The position numbers and the translations under genes are program-made. The notes under the pieces were generated by a model. That model was not told where the DNA came from. It worked only from the letters and a program-made list of their open reading frames with translations, and made no database searches. Below, in pieces: positions 25,620 through 34,050 of a DNA stretch of 64,000 bases; position 1 is the first letter of the stretch; each line of letters opens with the position of its first letter. Origin of the DNA: JAKZRT01 sp965247915 (GTDB lineage: Bacteria > Pseudomonadota > Alphaproteobacteria > Rhodobacterales > Rhodobacteraceae); contig OZ252048.1 in NCBI GenBank assembly GCA_965247915.1, positions 2,604,001-2,668,000 on the forward strand, given 5' to 3'.

Positions 25620-25638
25620 TTAGAAGTATGATGACTCA

Positions 25639-26514
25639 ATGGCAGGCGATCTGATGCGCAGCGCGGTGCCCGTCCTATCCGTGATCGCCGCGTTGATGGT
25701 GATCTGGTACGCCGCAGCCGTCGGCCTGAACGCGAACTGGGCCTACGACAAGGCCACCCGCGCCGGGGTCGAGTTGAGCCTCGCCGCCATGGTCGCCGAC
25801 ACCTGGAGCCAGGTCAAACCCAGACTGCCCGCGCCGCATCAGGTCGCGGTCGAGATCTGGAAGACCACCGCGCTGAAGAAAATCACCTCGAAACGCTCGC
25901 TGGTGTTCCACGCCTGGATCACCATGAGCGCCACGGTTCTGGGCTTCGTGCTGGGCACCGCACTTGGTTTCGCGCTGGCCGTGGGCATCGTCTACAGCCG
26001 GGTGATGGACATGAGCGTGATGCCCTGGGTGATCGCCAGCCAGACCATCCCGATATTGGCCATCGCGCCGATGATCATCGTGGTGCTGCACGCGATCGGC
26101 ATCAGCGGTCTGCTGCCCAAGGCGATGATTTCGATGTATCTGTCGTTTTTCCCGGTCGTCGTGGGCATGGTCAAAGGGCTGCGCAGCGCGCAAGCGATGC
26201 AGCTCGACCAGATGCGCACCTGGAGCGCTTCGGCCGCGCAGGAATTCCGCATGCTGCGGCTGCCCTCGTCGATGCCTTATCTCTTCACGTCGATGAAGAT
26301 TGCCATGGCGGCCAGTCTGGTGGGCGCGATCGTCGGCGAACTGCCGACCGGGGCGGTGGCGGGACTGGGCGCGCGCCTGCTGGTCGGATCCTATTACGGG
26401 CAGACGATCCAGATCTGGTCGGCGCTCATCGTAGCCGCGTCCCTGGCGGCGGTGCTGGTCGGGCTGGTCGGCGTGGTGCAGCGGATCGCGCTCAGGCGGA
26501 TGGGCATGGCATGA
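25639..26514 (+). CDS. ABC transporter permease 1 (SsuC/ThiX-like)
   Basis: A 291-aa inner-membrane permease with about six hydrophobic segments and the EAA-type loop around FFPVVVGMVKGLRSAQAMQLDQMR. It begins with a membrane helix right at the N-terminus (VLSVIAALMVIWYAAAVG). The start is uncertain: ATG 25639 has no clear Shine-Dalgarno, and ATG 25654 has GGCAGG upstream. The IS1380 insertion and the inverted-repeat element abut its start, so the native start may have been the ATG at 23733 overlapping the ATPase stop, and the present protein may lack an N-terminal tail. Confidence 0.85.
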   Translation: MAGDLMRSAVPVLSVIAALMVIWYAAAVGLNANWAYDKATRAGVELSLAAMVADTWSQVKPRLPAPHQVAVEIWKTTALKKITSKRSLVFHAWITMSATVLGFVLGTALGFALAVGIVYSRVMDMSVMPWVIASQTIPILAIAPMIIVVLHAIGISGLLPKAMISMYLSFFPVVVGMVKGLRSAQAMQLDQMRTWSASAAQEFRMLRLPSSMPYLFTSMKIAMAASLVGAIVGELPTGAVAGLGARLLVGSYYGQTIQIWSALIVAASLAAVLVGLVGVVQRIALRRMGMA

Positions 26515-27359
26515 TCTGGCTTTTGCTCGGCAGCGCGGCACTGGCCGCAGGATGGGCCGCCAACGTCTGGCTGTCCCGGCAGCCACGCTCGCGGATCACC
26601 GCGCTGGCGGTGCCGGCGATTTTTGGCCTGACGCTGATCGTCATCTGGGAATGTCTGGTGTGGGGGGTGAACATTTCCCCCGTGCTTTTGCCGGCGCCGA
26701 GCGTGATATCCGCCAGGTTTGCCGCCTCGCTTGACATATTGTGGATCGATTTCGTGCAGACCGCGCTCAAGGGTGCACTGACCGGGTACATCATCGGCTG
26801 CACCGCCGCCCTGGCCATGGCCATCGCCGTTGACCGGTCGGCTTTCCTGCAACGCGGGCTGCTGCCGATCGGCAACTTCATGGCCGCCCTGCCAATCGTG
26901 GGCATCGCGCCGATCCTGGTGATGTGGTTCGGATTTGACTGGCACTCCAAGGCCGCCGTGGTCGTAGCGATGGTGTTTTTCCCGATGCTGGTGAACACCG
27001 TCGAGGGGCTGAAAGACACCACTGCCGCGCAGCGCGATCTGATGCGGACCTACGGCGCAGGCTATTGGACAACGCTGATAAAGCTGCGCCTTCCGGGCGC
27101 CATGCCATTTATCTTTAACGGCCTCAAGATCGGCACTACACTGTCGCTGATCGGGGCGATTGTTGCCGAGTTTTTCGGATCGCCCATCAAGGGGATGGGT
27201 TTCAGAATTTCAACCAGCGTCGGTCAACTGTCGCTTGACCTGGTGTGGGCGGAAATTGTCGTTGCGGCGCTGGCCGGTTCGGCATTCTATGGCGGCGTTG
27301 CGCTTCTGGAACGCGCGGTGACCTTCTGGCACCCGTCGCAAAGAAAATCGCTAGTCTGA
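26511..27359 (+). CDS. ABC transporter permease 2
   Basis: A 282-aa permease of the same SsuC-like family, coupled to permease 1 by ATGA. It has hydrophobic helices throughout and the EAA loop in FFPMLVNTVEGLKDTTAAQRDLMRTYGA. Two different permease genes imply a heterodimeric channel, as in the RutR-associated and thiamine-precursor-like importers of Rhodobacterales. Confidence 0.9.
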   Translation: MIWLLLGSAALAAGWAANVWLSRQPRSRITALAVPAIFGLTLIVIWECLVWGVNISPVLLPAPSVISARFAASLDILWIDFVQTALKGALTGYIIGCTAALAMAIAVDRSAFLQRGLLPIGNFMAALPIVGIAPILVMWFGFDWHSKAAVVVAMVFFPMLVNTVEGLKDTTAAQRDLMRTYGAGYWTTLIKLRLPGAMPFIFNGLKIGTTLSLIGAIVAEFFGSPIKGMGFRISTSVGQLSLDLVWAEIVVAALAGSAFYGGVALLERAVTFWHPSQRKSLV

Positions 27360-27383
27360 ACGTTACAACAAGGGAGAGAGAGA

Positions 27384-28367
27384 ATGAAAAAACTACTGAC
27401 AGCCGGCGCACTGGCGGCAATGGCCTCGGCGGCCCAGGCCGCGGATGACTTTACGCTGCAATTGAAATGGGTCACGCAGGCCCAGTTCGCCGGGTATTAT
27501 GTGGCTCTGGACAAGGGCTACTACGGCGACGAAGACCTGAACGTCACGATAAACCCCGGTGGCCCCGATATTGCACCCACGCAAGTTCTGGCCGGGGGCG
27601 GTGCCGATGTTACCGTCGAATGGATGCCGGCAGCACTTTCGGCCCGCGAAAAGGGTCTGCCGATGGTCAATATCGCCCAGCCCTTCAAAAGCTCGGGCAT
27701 GATGCTGACCTGCCGCAAGGATGCGGGCGTGTCCAGCACCGACGATTTCCCGGGCAAGACCCTGGGCGTCTGGTTCTTCGGCAACGAATTTCCGTTCCTC
27801 AGCTGGATGAGCCAGCTAGGCCTGTCGACCGACGGCGGTGATGATGGGGTCACGGTTCTGAAGCAGGGCTTTAACGTCGATCCGATCCTGCAGGGCCAGG
27901 CGGCCTGCGTATCCACTATGACCTATAACGAGTATTGGCAGATCATTGACGCGGGCCTTTCGCCGGACGATCTGGCGGTGTTTAAATACGAAGATCAGGG
28001 CGTCGCCACGCTGGAAGACGGGCTTTATGTTCTGGAGGACAAGCTTGCCGATCCGGCCGAAATCGACAAGCTGGTGCGCTTTGTGCGCGCCTCGATGAAG
28101 GGCTGGAAATACGCCGAGGCGAACCCGGACGAGGCCGCCGACATCGTGCTGGAAAACGACGCCACCGGTGCCCAGACCGAAGCCCATCAAAAGCGGATGA
28201 TGGGCGAGATCGCCAAATTGACCGCAGGCTCGAACGGGTCGCTTGACCCGGCTGATTTCGAGCGCACGGTGGCCTCGCTTCTGGCCGGTGGATCGGACCC
28301 GGTCATCACCGCGCATCCGGGCGACGGCGCCTGGACCCACGCGATCACCGATGCCGCGCTGAACTGA
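27384..28367 (+). CDS. ABC transporter substrate-binding protein (NMT1/THI5-like)
   Basis: A 327-aa periplasmic binding protein. A signal peptide (MKKLLTAGALAAMASAAQA, cut after AQA) precedes the NMT1/THI5-type core: LQLKWVTQAQFAGYYVALDKGYY, then VLAGGGADVTVEWMPAAL. This fold binds pyrimidine-like and thiamine-precursor rings, which fits uptake of pyrimidines for the upstream enzymes. GGGAGAGAGA gives a good ribosome site. It is followed by a GC hairpin (28392-28414). Confidence 0.9.
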   Translation: MKKLLTAGALAAMASAAQAADDFTLQLKWVTQAQFAGYYVALDKGYYGDEDLNVTINPGGPDIAPTQVLAGGGADVTVEWMPAALSAREKGLPMVNIAQPFKSSGMMLTCRKDAGVSSTDDFPGKTLGVWFFGNEFPFLSWMSQLGLSTDGGDDGVTVLKQGFNVDPILQGQAACVSTMTYNEYWQIIDAGLSPDDLAVFKYEDQGVATLEDGLYVLEDKLADPAEIDKLVRFVRASMKGWKYAEANPDEAADIVLENDATGAQTEAHQKRMMGEIAKLTAGSNGSLDPADFERTVASLLAGGSDPVITAHPGDGAWTHAITDAALN

Positions 28368-28391
28368 TCAGCGCACCTAGCAAGGGGCACG

Positions 28392-28414
28392 GGCCCGGTA
28401 CCTGGTGCCGGGCC
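28392..28414 (+). terminator. GC hairpin after the binding-protein gene
   Basis: GGCCCGG (28392-28398) pairs with CCGGGCC (28408-28414) around a 9-nt loop, 25 bp after the stop. It is followed only by TGTTCC, so it is a weak terminator at best. The rest of the 250-bp gap before pnp shows no gene; rpsO, the usual upstream neighbour of pnp, is not here. Confidence 0.5.
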
Positions 28415-28618
28415 TGTTCCATCTGGGGCCGCGCCCGTAACCCGCCGAACTTGGCGCTTCCCTTCCCAGCCAATCATCTGTATAGCCCGCCAATCTGAGA
28501 CGTGACGCCATGGACCCTGGGCGCATGAGATAACGATTGGGGTCGGCGGCAATGGGGCCGCCATTCAAAACGCGGGACCCGGGAACGCCTGGGAGTGCCC
28601 GCAACTAGGAAACGATAC

Positions 28619-30763
28619 ATGTTCAATATAACGACGAAATCCATGCAGTGGGGCGAGGAAACGCTTACGCTGGAAACCGGCAAGGTTGCCCGGCAGGCCG
28701 ACGGTTCAGTGGTCGCCACTCTGGGCGAAACCACCGTGATGGCTGCGGTGACATTCGCCCGCGAACAAAGACCGGGGCAGGACTTTTTCCCGCTGACCGT
28801 CCACTACAGCGAAAAATACTATGCCGCCGGCAAGGTGCCGGGGGGATTCTTCAAGCGCGAAGCACGACCGACCGAGAAAGAAACGCTGACCTCGCGCCTG
28901 ATCGACCGACCGATCCGGCCGCTGTTTGTGCCCGGCTTCAAGAACGAAGTTCTGGTGATCTGCACCGTGCTTTCGCACGACCTGGTCAACGACCCCGACG
29001 TGGTGGCGATGATTGCCGCCTCGGCCGCGCTGACGCTGTCGGGCGCGCCCTTCATGGGGCCGATTGCCTGTGCGCGCGTCGGCTTTGTGGCGGGCCAATA
29101 CGTGCTCAACCCCGAACTCGACGACATGCACGACCTGCGCAACAAGCCCGACCAGCGGCTTGACCTGATCGTGGCCGGTACCCGCGACGCGGTGATGATG
29201 GTCGAATCCGAGGCCTACGAGCTCACCGAGGCCGAAATGCTGGTCGCGGTGAAATTCGCCCACGAGGCGATCAAGCCGGTAATCGATCTGATTATTGATC
29301 TGGCCGAAGACGCCGCCAAGGAACCCTTCGACTATGCCGCGCCGGATTATGCGGCGCTTTATGACGCGGTGAAAGGCGCGGGCGAAAAAGCGATGCGCGC
29401 GGCCTTTGCGATCATCGACAAACAGGACCGCACCGCCGCCATTTCGGCGGCCCGCAACAGCGTCCGCGAGACGCTGAGCGAAGAGCAGCTTGACGATGCG
29501 AACCTCGACTCGGCGTTCAAGAAACTGGAAAGCTCGATCCTGCGCGGTGACGTGGTCAAGACCGGCAAGCGAATCGACGGGCGCGACACCAGCACGGTCC
29601 GGCCCATCGTGGCTGAAACTGGGTTTTTGCCGCGCACCCACGGCTCGGCCCTCTTCACCCGCGGTGAAACCCAAGGCCTGGTGGTGACCACGCTCGGCAC
29701 CGGTGAAGACGAACAGATGATCGATGCCCTGCACGGCACCTATCGGTCGAACTTCATGCTGCACTATAACTTCCCGCCCTATTCGGTCGGCGAGGTCGGG
29801 CGGTTCGGGTTCACCAGCCGCCGCGAGATCGGCCACGGCAAACTGGCCTGGCGCGCGTTGCAGGCGGTTCTGCCCTCGGCGACCGATTTCCCCTACACCC
29901 TGCGGCTGGTGTCGGAAATCACCGAATCAAACGGGTCATCGTCGATGGCCACGGTCTGTGGCGGCTCGCTGTCGATGATGGACGCCGGTGTGCCGCTGAA
30001 GGCCGCGGTTGCCGGGGTCGCCATGGGGCTGATCCTGGAAGACGACGGGTCTTATGCGATTTTGACCGACATCCTGGGGGACGAAGACCACCTGGGCGAC
30101 ATGGACTTCAAGGTCGCCGGTACCGAGACCGGCATCACCAGCCTGCAGATGGACATCAAGGTCGCGGGCATCACCCCCGAGATTATGGAGAAGGCTTTGG
30201 CTCAGGCCCGCGACGCCCGTCTGCATATTCTGGGCGAGATGAACAAGGCGCTGGCCGAGACCGCTGATTTCTCGATCCACGCGCCGCGTATCGAGACGAT
30301 GCAGGTGCCCACCGACAAAATCCGCGAAGTTATTGGCTCTGGCGGCAAGGTCATCCGCGAGATCGTCGAGGTGTCAGGCGCCAAAGTCGACATCAACGAC
30401 GACGGCATCATCAAGATCGCCTCGCCGAACGCCGATTCTATCAAGAAGGCCTATGACATGATCCACGCCATCGTGGCCGAGCCCGAAGAAGGCGTGATTT
30501 ATAAGGGCACGGTGGTGAAGATCGTCGATTTCGGCGCTTTCGTGAACTTCTTCGGCAAGCGCGACGGGCTGGTCCACGTCAGCCAGATCGAGAACCGCCG
30601 CCTGAACCACCCCTCTGACGTACTGAAGGAAGGCCAGGAGGTCTGGGTCAAACTGCTGGGCTTCGACGACCGCGGCAAAGTCCGGCTGGCCATGAAGATG
30701 GTCGATCAGGCGACGGGGGAAGAGGTTGCGGCGGAGAGGAAGAAAGAAGGGGCCGAGGGGTAG
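28619..30763 (+). CDS. pnp: Polyribonucleotide nucleotidyltransferase (PNPase)
   Basis: A 714-aa phosphorolytic 3'-5' exoribonuclease of the RNA degradosome. Two RNase PH domains (about 1-220 and 315-545) flank an alpha-helical linker. A KH domain follows (TDKIREVIGSGGKVIREIVEVSGAKVDI), then S1 (GVIYKGTVVKIVDFGAFVNFFGKRDGLVHVSQI). The ATG at 28619 with AGGAA upstream fits MFNITTKSMQWG. The C-terminal tail (EEVAAERKKEGAEG) differs from the tail of the partial second copy at 32160-32528. Confidence 0.96.
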   Translation: MFNITTKSMQWGEETLTLETGKVARQADGSVVATLGETTVMAAVTFAREQRPGQDFFPLTVHYSEKYYAAGKVPGGFFKREARPTEKETLTSRLIDRPIRPLFVPGFKNEVLVICTVLSHDLVNDPDVVAMIAASAALTLSGAPFMGPIACARVGFVAGQYVLNPELDDMHDLRNKPDQRLDLIVAGTRDAVMMVESEAYELTEAEMLVAVKFAHEAIKPVIDLIIDLAEDAAKEPFDYAAPDYAALYDAVKGAGEKAMRAAFAIIDKQDRTAAISAARNSVRETLSEEQLDDANLDSAFKKLESSILRGDVVKTGKRIDGRDTSTVRPIVAETGFLPRTHGSALFTRGETQGLVVTTLGTGEDEQMIDALHGTYRSNFMLHYNFPPYSVGEVGRFGFTSRREIGHGKLAWRALQAVLPSATDFPYTLRLVSEITESNGSSSMATVCGGSLSMMDAGVPLKAAVAGVAMGLILEDDGSYAILTDILGDEDHLGDMDFKVAGTETGITSLQMDIKVAGITPEIMEKALAQARDARLHILGEMNKALAETADFSIHAPRIETMQVPTDKIREVIGSGGKVIREIVEVSGAKVDINDDGIIKIASPNADSIKKAYDMIHAIVAEPEEGVIYKGTVVKIVDFGAFVNFFGKRDGLVHVSQIENRRLNHPSDVLKEGQEVWVKLLGFDDRGKVRLAMKMVDQATGEEVAAERKKEGAEG

Positions 30764-30779
30764 AGCGTTCGTAAATACT

Positions 30780-30810
30780 GGGGCCCGGTCGATTCGGGCC
30801 CCGTTCTTCT
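30780..30810 (+). terminator. Terminator of pnp
   Basis: A perfect 8-bp stem GGGGCCCG (30780-30787) / CGGGCCCC (30795-30802), 7-nt loop, followed by GTTCTTCT. Confidence 0.8.
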
Positions 30811-30818
30811 ACAAACAC

Positions 30819-31694
30819 TTAACTATCCCAACTCTGGACCTCGCGTAGAATGGTCGGGCTGAATCTCAGTTCTGGCTTGGCGATGCTAAGCGCCATGATT
30901 TCCCGCCGCTGTTCCTGATAGTCCCTGTTTCGATCTTTTTTGATGATCGGAAGTCCTAGACTTTCGAGGATGATAATTGGATGCGCTTTTAGAAGATACT
31001 CGGGAATCCAATCGGTCGTATTTGTCGCCGAAATCGCCGCGCCGCCAGCGTCATCCATTCGCGCACGATACCCGCCCAACAAAAGCGGCGCGAGGCCAAG
31101 ACGTGTTCTAAATCGATTGACCTCTTTCATTTCACGCACCGGCAATTTGGCGATTACCTGCTCGAGATCAATTGACGAATGGACACCGGCAACATCAAAT
31201 CCCTTGGCCCGCATCGCCATTGAAAATCCTCTTTCCCCGCGCCGGATAACTTTGGGCTTGTAATTGGTCATTGCGTAGTTTTCCCAATAAGACCAAAAGT
31301 GCTGTGAGGCGTAGAGATTACCGCTGATACTAATAAAATAACTTTCCACACGCGACGTATCTGGCTTGCAAGGATTAATGAAATAAATGGGCCCGGACAC
31401 ATCGGCAGATTGCGCGCGCAGCCGCTCAATTAGATCCGTGTCATCAATGACTGGAAACCAAATACTGTCATTCAGCAAATAAACCCTTTCGGGCGAAACG
31501 CCGGATTCGCGTAGGATGAAAAGACCCTCGCGGTAGCCGCCGAAGTCATATCCGAAATTTGGTCTTTCCGCGATCAGATGCGCAACTTCAACAAGCGCGT
31601 TGCGATCTTCCTCGGACAGCTGCGCATTTGACACAACAATCGGCGAAATGCCCTTCGACCGAAGGAACCGACAGGTTTCGATAGTCGAGGGCAA
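30819..31694 (-). CDS. Rhamnan synthesis protein F (RgpF)-family protein, 5'-truncated
   Basis: The frame from TTG 31694 encodes 291 residues with RgpF-family features: ISPIVVSNAQLSEEDR, ERPNFGYDFGGYREGL and RVYLLNDSIWFPV. The family acts in cell-surface polysaccharide synthesis. Open frame continues upstream to 31868 and encodes more of the fold (GEFAVFLIFQPKGLLPS), but has no ATG, GTG or TTG there and then hits a stop. The true 5' end therefore seems lost at a recombination junction near 31870. It is more AT-rich than core genes. Probably non-functional or expressed from TTG. Confidence 0.72.
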   Translation of the reverse strand: MPSTIETCRFLRSKGISPIVVSNAQLSEEDRNALVEVAHLIAERPNFGYDFGGYREGLFILRESGVSPERVYLLNDSIWFPVIDDTDLIERLRAQSADVSGPIYFINPCKPDTSRVESYFISISGNLYASQHFWSYWENYAMTNYKPKVIRRGERGFSMAMRAKGFDVAGVHSSIDLEQVIAKLPVREMKEVNRFRTRLGLAPLLLGGYRARMDDAGGAAISATNTTDWIPEYLLKAHPIIILESLGLPIIKKDRNRDYQEQRREIMALSIAKPELRFSPTILREVQSWDS

Positions 31695-31868
31695 CAGGCC
31701 CTTGGGCTGGAAGATAAGGAAGACTGCGAACTCACCCAGCGCAGAAACATCTCCGGCGGTGATTTTTACTCTTGTCGCGCGCCTTGCATTGTAATTGGCG
31801 CGTCTGAAAATGTCAGAAACCGCGGCCAGAGCGAATCCGATATCCGCACCTGCCCGGCGAATTTCTCG

Positions 31869-32122
31869 TCAAATTTTCCACCGTGGTGGCAATTGCACTA
31901 TGCTAATCAATTCAATTCCTTTGTTACGGCTTGTTAATAGCGACGCGGAATGCCCAAAAGATTCCCCCGTCTTATCAAATTCGCTTGTCGCTTTGAGCAG
32001 CGCACTTTCAATGTCGGTCAAACAACAGACATAGTATCTGAACGTTGGAAACTTGTCCAGACCATCGCGTCGCCTGCGCGGTATACGCCCCATGACCCAG
32101 GCCGCGCATAGGCCGATCAAAT
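31869..32122. other. Unassigned segment between RgpF remnant and pnp fragments
   Basis: About 250 bp, locally AT-rich. A minus-strand open frame crosses it (FRYYVCCLTDIESALLKATSEFDKTGESFGHS) and fuses into the inverted pnp fragment, so it is not a natural gene. I recognise no family; it may be the end of another lost polysaccharide gene. Confidence 0.4.
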
Positions 32123-32159
32123 CCTCGACGATCTCGCGGATGAACTTGCCGCCGGAGCC
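32123..32159 (-). repeat. Inverted 37-bp fragment of the pnp KH domain
   Basis: The reverse complement of 32123-32159 matches pnp 30335-30371 at 35 of 37 positions and encodes GSGGKFIREIVE on the minus strand. It directly abuts the direct pnp copy that begins at 32160. Confidence 0.85.
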
Positions 32160-32528
32160 GACATCAACGACAACGGCATCATCAAAATCGCCTCGCCGAA
32201 CAGCGATTCGATCAAAAAGGCCTATGACATGATTCACGCTATCGTGGCCGAACCCGAAGAAGGCGTGATCTATAAGGGCACGGTGGTGAAGATCGTTGAT
32301 TTTGGCGCTTTCGTGAATTTCTTCGGCAAGCGCGACGGGCTGGTCCACGTCAGCCAGATCGAAAACCGCCGCCTGAACCACCCGTCGGACGTTCTGAAGG
32401 AAGGCCAGGAGGTCTGGGTCAAACTGCTCGGCTTCGACGACCGCGGCAAGGTGCGCCTGGCTATGAAGATGGTCGATCAGGCGACGGGGGCAGGAGGTCA
32501 AAAAAAGGAAGAGCCTGCCGAAAGCTAA
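32160..32528 (+). pseudogene. Partial second copy of the pnp 3' end (S1 domain)
   Basis: Aligns to pnp from 30389 to about 30719 with a constant offset of 1771 bp and no gaps. I count about 22 mismatches in 331 bp, nearly all synonymous, so the copy came from a diverged relative rather than a fresh duplication. It then ends in a different tail (GAGGQKKEEPAES) and has its own terminator. No promoter or ribosome site precedes it; an ATG at 32229 opens a 99-aa S1-only frame that is unlikely to be used. Confidence 0.85.
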
Positions 32529-32552
32529 GTGTCTGACAAGCAACGTAACAAA

Positions 32553-32578
32553 GCCCCGACAAATGCGCCGGGGCCTTC
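32553..32578 (+). terminator. Terminator after the pnp 3'-end copy
   Basis: GCCCCG (32553-32558) / CGGGGC (32569-32574) with a 10-nt loop and CTTCGCTT after it. Its sequence differs from the terminator after full-length pnp. Confidence 0.6.
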
Positions 32579-32632
32579 GCTTATTCAACATGAAACTCTG
32601 ATTTCACTGGCGACTGACCATCGCAATTTTTT

Positions 32633-32998
32633 TTGACAAGATGCTCGCATCAATCGCCAAATCGATGTATTTTTGGATGCAACTCTCAAATTCCATTTTT
32701 CACGCCGCTGAGGCCCGCCCCTGAATTGCCAGAACCGCTAACACTTTTGATCAACTTTTCAAGCTCGGCTGACCGATTGGCCCGGGTTTCCGCCAATCTT
32801 GAAAGCGTTGGTCTGGCGTTTGAGCGGATCGAAGGGTTCGACGGTCGGCAACTGAGCGTCGACAATCACCGGGGATATAACGCTGATCGCGCTCTGCACT
32901 TCATGGCGCGCGCGCTTTCAAGTAGTGAAATTGGTTGCTTTGAAAGTCACGTCAGGGCGGTTCGCCGGTTCTTGGACTCCGAGCATAAGTTGTGCTTA
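32633..32998 (+). pseudogene. Family 25 glycosyltransferase, 5' part, split by IS630
   Basis: N-terminal part of a GT25 (LPS/LOS-type) glycosyltransferase: LLINFSSSADRLARVSANLESVGLAFERIEGFDGR and LSSSEIGCFESHVRAVRRFL. The start is unclear (TTG 32633 or further in). The frame reaches ...EHKLCL at 32998, where the IS630-family element begins. Removing the IS and one TA joins it in frame to VLEDDAQYCGD at 34051, restoring the family's VLEDD motif. The gene would glycosylate surface polysaccharide but is now broken. Confidence 0.85.
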
Positions 32999-33011
32999 AA
33001 GCGTTTCACTT

Positions 33012-33608
33012 TTAGTCGTGCGCATAACCGGCTGCCTTGAAGTAGTTCCAGCATTCAGTTTCGTCGTAGAGGTCACAGATTTCCCCTACCGCCCGCCACA
33101 GGGCGTCGATTGTTCTGGCCTTGATCCGCCGGAGATGGGCTTTGAGCTTTGAAAACGCCATTTCGATCGGGTTTAGATCCGGGGAATAGGGTGGCAGGAA
33201 CAGGAACCAAGCGCCGCATTTGCGCAGGATCGCGGCGGCTTTCGCGCTCTTGTGCGAGGACAGGTTATCGAGGATGACAACATCACCTTGGTTCAGCGCC
33301 GGCGCGAGCTGGGTTTCGACATAGGCCTCGAAACCAGCTCGGTTGACCGGCCCGTCCAGCACCCAGGGTGCGATCAGGCCATCGCATCTGAGCCCGGCAA
33401 TGAAGGTTTGTGTGCGCCAATATCCAAAAGGTGCTGTGGCGCGCAGGCGCTGGCCTTTGAGCGACCGGCCCCGCATCCGCGTCATGTTGGTCTTCACGCT
33501 GGTCTCGTCGGTAAAGACCAGCCGGTGCGGGGTTTTGCGCATGAACGGCTGGCGATGAACCTGCCAGATATAGCGCTTACGGCGCGCCCGCGCGCGACCA
33601 GCCTCCAC
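33012..33608 (-). CDS. IS630 transposase, DDE catalytic part (orfB)
   Basis: About 198 aa with the DDE domain: VFTDETSVKTNMTRMRG (first Asp), VVILDNLSSHKS (second Asp) and FLPPYSPDLNPIEMAFSKLK (final Glu), the classic IS630/Tc1-mariner pattern. It overlaps orfA; an A-run (33622-33628, read on the minus strand) just upstream is a likely frameshift site joining the two into one protein. Confidence 0.92.
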   Translation of the reverse strand: MEAGRARARRKRYIWQVHRQPFMRKTPHRLVFTDETSVKTNMTRMRGRSLKGQRLRATAPFGYWRTQTFIAGLRCDGLIAPWVLDGPVNRAGFEAYVETQLAPALNQGDVVILDNLSSHKSAKAAAILRKCGAWFLFLPPYSPDLNPIEMAFSKLKAHLRRIKARTIDALWRAVGEICDLYDETECWNYFKAAGYAHD

Positions 33609-33969
33609 TGCCAGAAGCGATTTTTTTATATGTGAAGCCTGCGGATTTCAGGACTCGGCTGATCGAGAAGAGATGCACACCCACCCGATGTTTGCGCGCG
33701 AGCCAGTCCCTCAATTCCGCCAAAGTCAGATCGGGATGCGCTGCAACTTGTGCCACCAGCGCCGTTCTGAAAGCCGCCAGCTTGCCCTTGCCGCTCGGTC
33801 GCCCCTGTTTTGCTGATGCTGCTGAGCCGGATTTCTCAAAACGCTGAACGACCTTGATGACAAAGCTCGGGCTCACTCCGAAACGCCGCGCAACCTCGCG
33901 CCGGGAAAACCCCGTCCGAACCTGTGAAATCACCCGCGTGCGCAAATCCAAAGAATAAGTATTGCTCAT
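33577..33969 (-). CDS. IS630 transposase, helix-turn-helix part (orfA)
   Basis: N-terminal DNA-binding frame: MSNTYSLDLRTRVISQVRTGFSRREVARRFGVSPSFVIKVVQRFE, then a second HTH (LTLAELRDWLARKHRVGVHLFSISRVLKSAGFTYKK). The natural product probably shifts frame at the run of seven A after TYKK to continue into orfB. Confidence 0.9.
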   Translation of the reverse strand: MSNTYSLDLRTRVISQVRTGFSRREVARRFGVSPSFVIKVVQRFEKSGSAASAKQGRPSGKGKLAAFRTALVAQVAAHPDLTLAELRDWLARKHRVGVHLFSISRVLKSAGFTYKKIASGSGGWSRAGAP

Positions 33970-34050
33970 AATTCACCTCCAAATAGCGTGAATCACAAAT
34001 CAATCCCTTTGGGAATCCCCATTGATTCCAAGTTCAGGTGAAGTGCTTTA

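Larger units (their letters stand above)
23888..25634. repeat. 100-bp inverted-repeat element split by the IS1380-type insertion
   Basis: The left arm is 23888-23910, beginning TCATCATACTTC. The right arm starts at 23965 (GAGTATTC), is interrupted by the insertion sequence, and ends at 25634 (AAGTATGATGA). Removing the IS and one TTAG restores a 23-bp arm that pairs with the left arm at 20 of 23 positions around a 54-bp centre. The arm motif resembles the TTCATC...ACTTC motif of the intergenic repeats at 674 and 36067. Confidence 0.6.
32999..34048 (-). mobile_element. IS630-family insertion sequence
   Basis: 1050 bp bounded by TA on both sides (32997-32998 and 34049-34050), as expected for TA-targeting IS630 elements. 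The ends are inverted repeats: AAGCGTTTCAC on the left and AAGCACTTCAC on the right when read inward. It holds two overlapping minus-strand transposase frames. It lies inside a GT25 gene and looks complete. Confidence 0.92.

Noticed and set aside
32229..32528. Stand-alone 99-aa S1-domain protein
   Set aside because: Better explained as the end of a second pnp copy; no ribosome site or promoter precedes the ATG.
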